64,000 nt of DNA. Origin: CAVWUA01 sp963758025 (GTDB lineage: Bacteria; Planctomycetota; Planctomycetia; Isosphaerales; Isosphaeraceae). The DNA lies in NCBI GenBank assembly GCA_963758025.1, contig CAVWUA010000001.1:620001-684000 (forward strand), given 5' to 3'. Position 1 is the stretch's first letter; each line of letters starts with the position of its first letter. Shown one piece after another: positions 56,044-64,000 of this stretch. A program made the position numbers and the translations under genes. Below the pieces are notes generated by a model that had not been told where the DNA came from, made no database searches, and saw nothing but the letters and a program-made list of their open reading frames with translations.

Positions 56044-57431
56044 TCACTCGGCGTCCTCCACCGTGGGCTTCGCGGCCGTGCGATCCAGGAGGACGGCGAC
56101 GGTCATGTCCCCCAGCACGTTCGACGTGGTGCGGCAGCGGTCGAGGAACCAGTCGATTGTCAGGAGGATCGGCAGCTTGTCGGGCGGGAGGTTGACCGCG
56201 GCGAAGATCAGGGGCATCGTCACGAAGCTGCCTGATGGGATTCCTCCAGCCCCAACGCTGGCGATCAAGGTGGTCAGGACGACCACGATCTGCGAGGTCA
56301 GTGGTAAATCCGCCCCGAGCGCCTGGGCGAAGAATAGCGCTGCCACCGCCTGATAAAGCGCGGTCCCATCATTATTGAAGTTCGTGCCAACACACGCGGC
56401 AAGCTGGCTTGATGAGCGCGAAACGCCTAGCTTGCCCGTCAGTGAGCGCAGGGTGATCGGCATCGTTGCGGCCGTGCTGGAGGTGCTGAACGTCGCCGCC
56501 ATCACGTCGAACGCTCCACCCAGGAACCGCCAAGGGGACATGCGGGCGAAGACGGCAATCTCGCTCAGGTACAGCGTGACCTGACACGCCAGTCCAACCA
56601 GAACGACCACAATGAACCAGCCGAGGTTCAGAAACAGCTCGAACCCTTCGCGGGCGATGCTCGTGGCCACGACCCCGAAGACCGCGAGGGGGACCAGCGC
56701 AACGACCCACAAAAGCACCCGCATCAACAGATCGAAGCCAACCGTCAGAAAGTGGACGACCGCGAGATAACTCGATTCCCCTCGGGCACGTTGCTCGTCG
56801 CGGATCTTTGCCAGACCGATCCCCAGGGCCACCGTCACCAGCACGAGCTGCGCGAGGTTGTTCTCGGCGAACGCCTGGCCGATGCTCCGGGGGACAAGCT
56901 CCGAGACGATATCCAGCACGGACTTCGGAGGCGGGAGTTTCGGTGGAGCGGTCTCGGCTTCCGTCAGCACGTCGATCAGCTTTGATGGTCCGCCCCGCGC
57001 CAGTGACTCCTCCTGGGTCAGGACCGCCCCCTGCCCCGGCTCGATCAGGTTCGACAGGGTCAGCCCGATGACCATCGCGATCAAGGTGTTGATCAGGTAA
57101 TAGAGCATCATCCGCAGCCCCTGCCGGCCGTGGATCTCGTTGGTGACGATCGCACTCAGGATCGCCAGCACGACCAGGGCGCCGCCAGTGCACCGAGGGC
57201 ACGGATGATGAGTTTCGGAATCAGGTCGAATGCCACGACCAGGGCCGACAGAACCTTCAACACGACCGGAGAAAGCCCCTCGGCCCGCGCCGCGTCCAGC
57301 CCCAGGACCATGCCGACCGGAATCGCCAGGATTACCGCCGCGATCACCCAAACGTACAGCGGCAAACCCCAGAGCCGACTCTCCGGCTCATCCGAAACCG
57401 TGAGAATCGGCTCGTCTTCGTGCTGCGTCAT
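56044..57431 (-). CDS. Dicarboxylate/amino-acid:cation symporter (DAACS), one frame break
   Basis: About 462 residues after joining. The first part carries helix 1 (GLPLYVWVIAAVILAIPVGM) in one frame. After 57178-57184 the frame changes to LVVLAILSAIVTNEIHGRQG. Signature regions follow: AMVIGLTLSNLIEPGQG, DVMAATFSTSSTAATMPITL (the serine-rich hairpin loop) and GTNFNNDGTALYQAVAALFF, then SVGAGGIPSGSFVTMPLIFA. These are the substrate- and ion-binding segments of glutamate/dicarboxylate transporters. It uses Na+ or H+ and takes up acidic amino acids or C4-dicarboxylates. Confidence 0.88.
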
Positions 57432-57530
57432 GCGATGGCCCCTCTCGAATACGGCGCGGGGGATGGACGGAAACCCGCTCCGGGAAGGGAACTAGCATCG
57501 ACGATTGTGGCGACTGGCTCAAGGGGCCGC

Positions 57531-58877
57531 TCAGAACAACTCGCTCGGGACCTCACCGCCGGGCAGCAGGTGGATCGGACGCCCCGCGTGATTCTCCAGG
57601 GTCGTCTCGGGATTGATTCCGAGAGCATGGTAGAAGATCGCGCTGAAGTCGTTCGGACCGACGGGGCGATCGGTGACACTCTCGCCTCGGGGATTGGTGG
57701 CGCCGACAACCTGGCCCGGACGTGTTCCGCCGCCCGCCACAAGGATGCTCCCGGCGTTCGGCCAGTGATCGCGCCCGCCGTTGCCGTTGATCTTCGGCGT
57801 CCGGCCGAACTCCCCGGCTGCGATGACCAGGGTCTCGTCGAGCATGCCGCGTGCGTCGAGATCCTCGATCAGGGCCGACATCATCTGGTCATGCCGCGGC
57901 AGCTTGTCCTCCAGCCGCTTGACAAGGTTGCCGTGGTCGTCCCAGTAGCCGGTGTTGAGCGTCACGAACGTCACGCCCGCCTCGATCAAGCGGCGAGCCA
58001 GCAGGGCCTGCTCCCCCCAGCCCGGGCCGTACTTGTCGCGGATGCGCGGGTCTTCCCGATTGAGGTCGAAGGCCCTCCGCGCACGTCCGGAAAGGATGAT
58101 GTCGAAGGCCTGCTTCTCGAACTGGTCCATGCCGTCGATCAGGCCGCTGTTGTCGATGTCGCGTCGGGTGTGGTCGAAGGCGTCGAGCAAGCCGCGACGG
58201 TCCAGGAACCGCTCACGGGAAAGTCCTTCCACGAGTGCGAAATTCTCAGTGTTGGCCGAGGGCAAAGGCGGTGCCTCGTTGCCATAACTGAACGTCCCGG
58301 TCTGAAGCGGGTTATGTGCCACGCCAAGATATGTCGCGCCATGATAGCCGAATCCGCCATCGTTCATGTTGACGTAGGCGGGCATGTCAGATCGGTTCGG
58401 CCCCCGCAGTTTAGAGACGATCGAACCGATCGACGGGAACTTTGCCGGGCGGTTCGCGCCGTTGGGACCGAGATAACCCGTCAAGAGCCAATGAGCGGCG
58501 GCCCAGTGATCGCCGTTGTTGTGGCTGAAGCCGCGGAGTATGGAGGCCTTATCCATGATCCCCGCGTGCAGAGGAAGGCGCTCACCGATCCTCATCCCCG
58601 GCACATTCGTCGAGATCGAGCCCCAGGGGCCACGATATTCGCTCGGGGCTTCGGTCTTGGGATCGTACGTCTCGAAGTGGCTTGGCCCTCCGTGCATCCA
58701 GATGAGGATGACCGACTTGGCCTTACCCCCCTTCGGAGCAAGCTCGGCCCTGGCCTTGAGCCGGAGCAGATCCGCCAAACTCAGCCCCGTTACCCCGAGA
58801 AATCCCGCGCGGAGAAAGGCGCGGCGGCTCACACCGTCGCAGAATTGAGATGTGCCTCCTGGCAACTCCAACATCAC
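57531..58877 (-). CDS. DUF1501 (sulfatase-fold) protein, Tat-exported
   Basis: 448 residues. The twin-arginine start (VSRRAFLRAGFLGVTGLSLA) is followed by KSVILIWMHGGPSHFETYDP, LRGFSHNNGDHWAAAHWLLT and TLVIAAGEFGRTPKINGNGG. The His-rich metal region GRDHWPNAGSILVAGGGTRP fits the family. It is a second DUF1501 protein, without a DUF1549/DUF1553 partner beside it. There is no frame break. The ATG at 58877 is used. Confidence 0.9.
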   Translation of the reverse strand: MMLELPGGTSQFCDGVSRRAFLRAGFLGVTGLSLADLLRLKARAELAPKGGKAKSVILIWMHGGPSHFETYDPKTEAPSEYRGPWGSISTNVPGMRIGERLPLHAGIMDKASILRGFSHNNGDHWAAAHWLLTGYLGPNGANRPAKFPSIGSIVSKLRGPNRSDMPAYVNMNDGGFGYHGATYLGVAHNPLQTGTFSYGNEAPPLPSANTENFALVEGLSRERFLDRRGLLDAFDHTRRDIDNSGLIDGMDQFEKQAFDIILSGRARRAFDLNREDPRIRDKYGPGWGEQALLARRLIEAGVTFVTLNTGYWDDHGNLVKRLEDKLPRHDQMMSALIEDLDARGMLDETLVIAAGEFGRTPKINGNGGRDHWPNAGSILVAGGGTRPGQVVGATNPRGESVTDRPVGPNDFSAIFYHALGINPETTLENHAGRPIHLLPGGEVPSELF

Positions 58878-59518
58878 CCACCCCTTTCTCTCGACGCGGA
58901 TTCAACTCCGCTCGCTTCTCAGGCCGACGGATTTCCGCCCGATATCGTGTCCGGTCCCTTCTCTGTTTCGTGCTCTGGAATTTTAGCAGTTGTTGAACCA
59001 TGACGCAAATGCTGGAAGGCTCTCGAAAGTTCCATTGAGATCCTGAAACCGGAATCGTTCAGGCGACGACGAGGAGGCCAAGTTCGCCAGGCTTTCCAGG
59101 GCTCTCGAACCCCTGAAATCGACACAATCGTCAAAAAGGGCACATTTTGCTTGACAGGGAAGAGAGGGGCCTTTAGATAGTTAAGACGACGTGCGTGGGT
59201 TCGGCGCTCCGCGGCAAGACTTCATGTCGCACCACATGAGCTCTGCTGGGGAGTCTGCTGAACTTGCGATGATTTTAAGGGAATCGTAGTTTTGGAAAGA
59301 CTGGGGAAATATCGGTATCAGACTTGCGTGAATCGTCGGCTGCCACGGTCGTTTCGATCGATCGTTATGATTGTGAGAGACCGGCGAGTCCAGGTCAAAC
59401 GGATTTCTCCAGGTGGTGCCTAGTGAGGATGCTGAGTAGGGAGGCTCGGCCGAGAACCTTGGACACGACTCGGTGGGTTGCCTTCGTGCGAGCGATCGGA
59501 AGGCTTCGTCAGGAACGA
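58878..59518. other. Intergenic region and leader, 641 bases
   Basis: The first 270 bases hold no recognised feature. A near-consensus promoter lies at 59151-59179. From there to the chosen DUF4214 start is a leader of about 330 bases. It contains the in-frame TTG at 59324, which could instead be the start. Confidence 0.45.
59151..59179 (+). promoter_or_regulatory. Strong sigma-70-type promoter of the DUF4214 gene
   Basis: TTGACA (59151-59156) and TAGATA (59174-59179) are 17 bases apart. The -35 is a perfect consensus and the -10 matches 4 of 6. This is the best promoter match in the window and predicts high expression. Confidence 0.6.
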
Positions 59519-61126
59519 ATGAGCGTTTCCTTATTCGTTCGACCCAGCGAGCGGTCCCACAGTCCCAAACCGTTTCTTGAGTATTGTGAGTGGAGAACCA
59601 TCGATGAAAGCACCGTTCTCAAGTTTCTGGCCGAACTCGGTTCGTCCTCAAAGCGCGATCGCGCCGCCCGTAAGCGCCGAACCCTCTCAACGAGTCTCTC
59701 TCCCACGCCGGAGAATCTGGAAGTCCGGGCTTTGCTTTCCACCACGGCGCAAGCGGTGATGGATCTGGGCATTGCCTATCCGGGTCTTTCCGGTCAGGCA
59801 CCAGCCCTGGCTCCGGTCGCCACGCCGGGTGTGGCGAACCCGACTCCGGCGGACACCTACGTTGAGAGCCTGTTCCTCAACCTGCTCGGCCGACAGGGTG
59901 GACCGCTGGCCTACAACTCGTTCGCGAACCCGCTGAATCAAGGAACCCAGAGCACGAGTGACGTCGCCACGACGCTCCTGACCAGCAACGAGTATCGCAA
60001 TCTGGTCACGACGAACCTGTTCAACGACCTGCTGGGTCGCAATCCGACGACCGATCCGAACTTCAATCAGGCGCTGGCCTTCGGTAACAACTTCCTGGCG
60101 ACTCAGGGATCTCTGGAGCAGCTCGAGGCAACCGTCCTGGCGTCTCAGGAGTACTACAATCGGGCCGGCGGAACGAACGATGCCTTCGTCCGGGCCGTGT
60201 TCCAGAACGTGCTCGGTCGTAATGTCAGCCCGGGATACGAGGCCTTCGTTAACGGTCTGAACGCCGGCGCCACACGTTACGATGTCGCCCAGGCCATTCT
60301 GAACAGCCAGGAGTCGAACATTCGTGAGGCGAACCAGATTGTCGCTGGTACGCTCGGCACCGCTTCGCCGGACGTGACTTCCACGTACATCAACGCGTTG
60401 AACCAGGGCGTGCCCAACGAGCAGATTCTCCTGGATGCCACGACCTCTCGCCTGTACGCCAACGCGATTGGTATCAACAACCTGAATTTCGGCCCGGCCA
60501 CCACAACGCCAAATGAGGCTTACGTTTCGGCCCTGGGACCGATTCTGCTTGGCCGTCAGCTCACGCCGGCGGGTGTCCAGTACCACGCTGCCCCGCTGAA
60601 CCAGGGCCTCACCACCCGGACCGCAGTGGCTTCGCAGTTCCTGAATTCCGCGGAAGGCCGGAACAACACGATCAACGGTTACTACAACCGGTTCCTCGGT
60701 CGTGACGCGACGGCCGCCAACCTGCAGAATGCCAATAACCTCTATGGTCGTGGCTTCCGCTCCGAAGATATCCAGGCCCAGATCCTGGCCTCGCCCGAGT
60801 ACGTCAACACGGTCGGTGGCGGTACGCCGCAAGGCTACGTCAACGCCCTGTTCCTGGATATCCTGGGGCGTCCGGCCAGTCCCGGCTCGGAGGTCTTCGT
60901 CAACGCCCTGAACAACGGTGCCCGTCCCGTGGATGTGGCCCGGGCGATTCTGTTCAGCACCGAGGGCAACCAGCGGTTCGTGCAGAACGTCTTCCTGCAA
61001 CTGCTCGGCCGCAACGCCACCCAGAACGAGATCACCGGCTACGGCAACATCCTGAACCAGGGTCAGCCGCGCAACAACGTGATCATCGCGCTCCTGGCTT
61101 CGCCCGAGTTCGCGAGCCTGCTTTGA
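59519..61126 (+). CDS. DUF4214 repeat surface protein with planctomycete export motif
   Basis: About 535 residues from the ATG at 59519, behind AGGAACG; an upstream TTG at 59324 in the same frame cannot be excluded. The N-terminus is basic (SKRDRAARKRRTLSTSLSPT) and ends in PENLEVRALLS, the L-E-x-R-x-L-L-S motif typical of exported planctomycete proteins. The rest has seven DUF4214-like units around (F/L)-x-x-(L/V/I/F)-L-G-R: LFLNLLGRQGG, LFNDLLGRNPT, VFQNVLGRNVS, GPILLGRQLT, YYNRFLGRDAT, LFLDILGRPAS and VFLQLLGRNAT. A terminator follows. DUF4214 units occur in surface and S-layer-like proteins; the role here is probably structural. Confidence 0.82.
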   Translation: MSVSLFVRPSERSHSPKPFLEYCEWRTIDESTVLKFLAELGSSSKRDRAARKRRTLSTSLSPTPENLEVRALLSTTAQAVMDLGIAYPGLSGQAPALAPVATPGVANPTPADTYVESLFLNLLGRQGGPLAYNSFANPLNQGTQSTSDVATTLLTSNEYRNLVTTNLFNDLLGRNPTTDPNFNQALAFGNNFLATQGSLEQLEATVLASQEYYNRAGGTNDAFVRAVFQNVLGRNVSPGYEAFVNGLNAGATRYDVAQAILNSQESNIREANQIVAGTLGTASPDVTSTYINALNQGVPNEQILLDATTSRLYANAIGINNLNFGPATTTPNEAYVSALGPILLGRQLTPAGVQYHAAPLNQGLTTRTAVASQFLNSAEGRNNTINGYYNRFLGRDATAANLQNANNLYGRGFRSEDIQAQILASPEYVNTVGGGTPQGYVNALFLDILGRPASPGSEVFVNALNNGARPVDVARAILFSTEGNQRFVQNVFLQLLGRNATQNEITGYGNILNQGQPRNNVIIALLASPEFASLL

Positions 61127-61166
61127 TCGCCGTTGGTGATTCGAGCTCAATCGCTGTCTAACCCCG

Positions 61167-61211
61167 ACGCCTCCGTATCCGCTCTCCAGCGGGTGCGGAG
61201 GCGTTCGTTTT
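61167..61211 (+). terminator. Intrinsic terminator after the DUF4214 gene
   Basis: ACGCCTCCG...CCGC pairs with GCGG...CGGAGGCGT (arms 61167-61184 and 61190-61204), followed by TCGTTTT. It lies 40 bases after the stop codon. Confidence 0.75.
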
Positions 61212-61332
61212 ATCGGGCAAGTTCCGGGGCACCAGGTACGGTGGGTGCGGGCGACTTGCACGCCCTGGAACCTTCCGCGATAATCGGACGTAAGTCCGAG
61301 GATTTGGTACCGCAAAAGATCGGGGGATCGCG

Positions 61333-62618
61333 ATGAGCCAAGATGCAGGAGATCCGCGTCCCCCTCGACGACCGAAACCAGGTGCCAATCCCAGGAGGCC
61401 CGCACCTCCGGTCGATTCGCCATTTGGCGAGCCCCCATCAACCTTCCAGCCCGCGCCAGAAACCGAAGCCCTCTACAGGTAAGGGAAAACGTAGGACGCC
61501 TCCCGAAGCATTCGATCCACGTGGACCGAACTGGTTCGAGCGAGTGGTCTTTGGCTCGGTCCGCACAGGGCACCTCGCCGCGTTTTGCCGCCAGTTCGCG
61601 TCGTACATGGAAACCGGCGTCGATCTGACCCGCGTCCTGTCGAACCTTCAGACGCAGTTCTCCAGGACGGCTCTGGGGCCGGTCCTGGGCCGGCTTCAGG
61701 TCGCGGTGCGACGGGGGGATTCCCTCTCCGACGCGATGAGCCGCGAACCCAGGGCGTTCGACACCGAATTCCTCAGCATGATCCGCGTCGCCGAAGCGCG
61801 GGGGGCGATGCCGGAAACCCTGCGGCGGATGGCCGACCACTACGACGCACGTCAGCGCTTGATCCGCCAGGCGCGGTCGGCCCTGATCTATCCAACCGCC
61901 GTGATCCTGATCGCGGGACTTGTTGGCGGCTTACTCACCATCTTCGTCCTGCCGAAGCTGGTCGCCATTCTTGAGGATATGGTTCGAGGTCGCGACGTGA
62001 CGTTGCCTCTGCCGACCCGCTTGCTGATTGGTCTCAGCAACTTTATTCAGACGTTTGGCTGGTGGATGATCCCTCTCGGTGTGATTGGGATCGCGTTCTT
62101 CGGTTTCTGGCTCTACCGGACTCCGCCCGGCAAGGCGTTGATGGACGAACTGGCGCTCTCGTTCCCGGTCCTGGGAAAATTGTTGCGGAAAATTGAAACG
62201 AGTCGATTCGCGAGGACCCTTTCCTCTCTGCTCGAAGCCGGAGTGGATTTTGGCGCTTCGATGGACCTGACAGCGGATGTTGTCCGTCTCGTCCCGTTCC
62301 GCAAGGCGGTCCAACAGGCTCGCCAGACCGTCCTGGAAGGTGGTGAGTTGAGCACGGCCCTGGCTGCCTCGCGGCGTTTCACCCCGGACGTGGTCGCCAT
62401 CGTGGAAACGGGTGAGGAAACCGGCCAACTTCCCGAGACTCTGGAACGGCTCGCCGACGACTACGAGGACCAGGTTGAGCACATGGTCCGTAATCTTGGC
62501 GTTCTGATCCAGCCGTTGCTGGTGATCGGCGCTGGGAGGTATCGTCCTGTTCATTGCCCTGGCGTTCGTGATGGCCTATGTCTCCGTGATCATGAATCTC
62601 TCCAAGGGCGGTCTATAG
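61333..62618 (+). CDS. Type II secretion/type IV pilus inner-membrane protein (GspF/PilC family), two frame breaks
   Basis: About 428 residues. Two T2SF domains are visible: the first with FCRQFASYMETGVDLTRVLS and AEARGAMPETLRRMADHYDA, the second with FARTLSSLLEAGVDFGASMD and VETGEETGQLPETLERLADD. Membrane helices follow (ALIYPTAVILIAGLVGGLLT, GWWMIPLGVIGIAFFGFWLY). The N-terminal start MSQDAGDPRPPRRPKP at 61333 is Pro-rich and joins the later frame near 61480. The C-terminal break near 62532 restores GIVLFIALAFVMAYVSVIMN and a stop at 62618. It supports the secretion or pilus machine together with the PilM block, although it is 20 kb away. No GspE/PilB is adjacent. Confidence 0.85.
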
Positions 62619-62661
62619 CGTCTCCTTCGTGGATGTCCCGCGATACAGGAAAAAACGAGCC

Positions 62662-64000
62662 ATGCGACGATTTCTGCAATCATTCCTCCTTCTCTGCGGA
62701 CTGTGCGCCACATTCGTGCTCGGGAACCGCTCGAGCCGAGGGGGACGGCTGGAAGGCCGGAACCGCCCGGGTGGCGATCACGCCGAAGTCGTCGATGTGG
62801 ATGGCCGGGTACGGTGGGCGCGATCATCCCTCGGAAGGGGCCTTGCACGACCTCTGGGCCAAGATACTCGTCCTGGAAGATCCCAACGGGCATACGGCCG
62901 TCGTCGTCACGCTCGACCTCTGCGGCATCGGTCAGCCCCTCTCGAACCAGATTCGTGACCGCATTCAGGAGCGTAACGGCCTCCAGCGCGATCAAATCGT
63001 GCTGGCTTGCTCGCATACCCATACCGGTCCGGTCGTGGGGAAGAACCTCATCGGCATGTACCCACTCGACGACGAGCAGCGTCAGAAGGTCGAACAGTAT
63101 GCGGATTTCCTGTCGGACGTGGTGGTACGTGCCGTCGGTCAGGCGTTCGATCGGCGGGAGCCCGCCACGCTCTCCTGGGGCACTGGAAGGGCGGATTTCG
63201 CGGTCAACAGGCGCAATAATGACCAATCAAAGGCCGCCGAGTTGAGAGAGCAGATTCAGCTCAAGGGACCGGTCGATCATGACGTGCCGGTCTTGCGGGT
63301 TGCCAAGCCGGATGGAACGCTCAGGGCAGTCGTCTTCGGCTATGCCTGCCACTGCACGGTTCTACCGATCTACAAGTTCACCGGAGATTATGCCGGCTTC
63401 GCTCAGATCGCGCTGGAAAAGGCTCATCCCGAAGCGCAGGCGATGTTCGTGGCGGGATGCGGGGGAGATCAGAACCCTTTGCCCCGAGGGACCGTCGCGC
63501 ACGCGGAACAGCTATGGCGAGCAACTCGCCGAGGCCGTCGAACGCGTCCTGACCGGACCATTGCGGCCGATCGGTGGGTCGTTGAATACCTGGTACCAGG
63601 AGATCCCGCTGGCCTTCGGCGCGATTCCGTCCCGGGCGCAATGGGAAGCCGAGGCCTCCTCCGACAAGCTCGCGGAAGCTAACCGTGCCCGGATGATGCT
63701 CCAGAAACTCGACTCCGCCGAAGGGAAGATCCCGGAAACTTACCCTTACCCGGTGGAGGTCTGGAGGCTTGGCGACGGACCGACCTGGATTTTTCTCGGT
63801 GGAGAGGTTGTTGTCGATTACGCGCTGCGTTTGAAGCGGAACCTGGGCGGGTCGCGGACGTGGGTTTCGGGTTACTGCAACGACGTGATGGCGTACATCC
63901 CGTCGAGGCGCGTGCTGGAGGAGGGCGGATACGAGGGAGGCGGCGCGATGGTTTATTACGGCCAACCCGCCCCCTGGTCCGAACAGGTCGAAGAGGAGAT
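62662..64000 (+). CDS. Neutral/alkaline ceramidase-like enzyme, cut by window end, two frame breaks
   Basis: Secreted zinc hydrolase of the non-lysosomal ceramidase family. A signal peptide (MRRFLQSFLLLCGLCATFV) is followed by a frame change near 62715-62735, then WKAGTARVAITPKSSMWMAG. Zinc and substrate regions are visible: VVVTLDLCGIG, LACSHTHTGPVVG, FGYACHCTVLPIYKFTGDYA and MFVAGCGGDQNPLPRG. One extra C at 63512 breaks the frame; HAEQ then continues as YGEQLAEAVERVLTGPLRPI and on to GYCNDVMAYIPSRRVLEEGG and the window end. These enzymes split ceramide to sphingosine and a fatty acid. The C-terminal Ig-like domain is not visible. Confidence 0.85.

Noticed and set aside
59687..61840. 717-codon minus-strand frame
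   Set aside because: Antisense of the DUF4214 and GspF-type genes; no motif or start site.
1..64000. tRNA, rRNA, CRISPR, integrase or phage genes
   Set aside because: I looked for cloverleaf-type ends, regularly spaced direct repeats and typical motifs on both strands and saw none; a covariance-model scan would be decisive.

Overview
The window reads as chromosomal DNA of a GC-rich planctomycete, most likely of the Isosphaeraceae/Gemmata side. This is inferred from family content, not from a marker gene. The indicators are a DUF1559 major pilin, a PSCyt1/DUF1549/DUF1553 cytochrome protein beside a DUF1501 protein, a second DUF1501 protein, Tat-exported Gfo/Idh/MocA oxidoreductases, a DUF4214 repeat protein carrying a planctomycete-type export motif, and Uma2. 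No rRNA, tRNA, CRISPR array, transposase or phage gene was seen.

Layout. 1-5.1 kb: late menaquinone genes (UbiD-like on minus; UbiE, a small membrane protein, UbiX and an SDR on plus) and a secreted beta-propeller. 5.1-10.3 kb: a galactonate-dehydratase-like enolase (minus), then the DUF1549/DUF1553 and DUF1501 pair. 10.5-18.3 kb: UbiA prenyltransferase, a trypsin-fold protease, a GluR0-like glutamate-receptor channel, MqnE, Uma2, a methyltransferase overlapping a phosphodiesterase, and a Fur-family repressor with a palindrome upstream. 18.5-22.8 kb (minus): a secreted proline-rich protein, an orphan FlgM-like anti-sigma factor, MlaD and MlaE, and a HEAT lipoprotein. 22.9-31.1 kb: endonuclease V, threonine aldolase, a HisD paralog missing catalytic residues, a leucine-rich-repeat protein, GNAT, an oxidoreductase, Maf and an M28 peptidase. 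31.4-44.3 kb: a large secreted protein, then PilM and two large Met-rich membrane proteins, a strong hairpin terminator, a sigma-54 activator and a DUF1559 pilin. 44.4-54.9 kb: oxidoreductase, PLD-like, beta-helix, small hypotheticals, deaminase, a tiny zinc-ribbon protein, a class V aminotransferase, MFS, and a LmbE-NagB operon. 55-64 kb: lipase, DAACS symporter, DUF1501, DUF4214 protein, type IV pilus/T2S inner-membrane F protein and a neutral-ceramidase-like enzyme cut by the window end.

The UbiD, UbiX, UbiA and UbiE homologs together with MqnE match the futalosine route to menaquinone, spread over about 14 kb among unrelated genes. The PilM block, the DUF1559 pilin and the distant F protein point to a type IV pilus/type II secretion machine of planctomycete type. 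Its Met/Gly-rich PilM-N-O-like triad is the best candidate here for something not yet described.

A caution applies to the whole window. About 25 single-base frame breaks interrupt otherwise well-conserved genes, many at G/C or other homopolymers and several in compensating pairs. I read these mainly as uncorrected sequencing or assembly errors, so gene boundaries are given for the reconstructed gene and the break position is stated in each entry.
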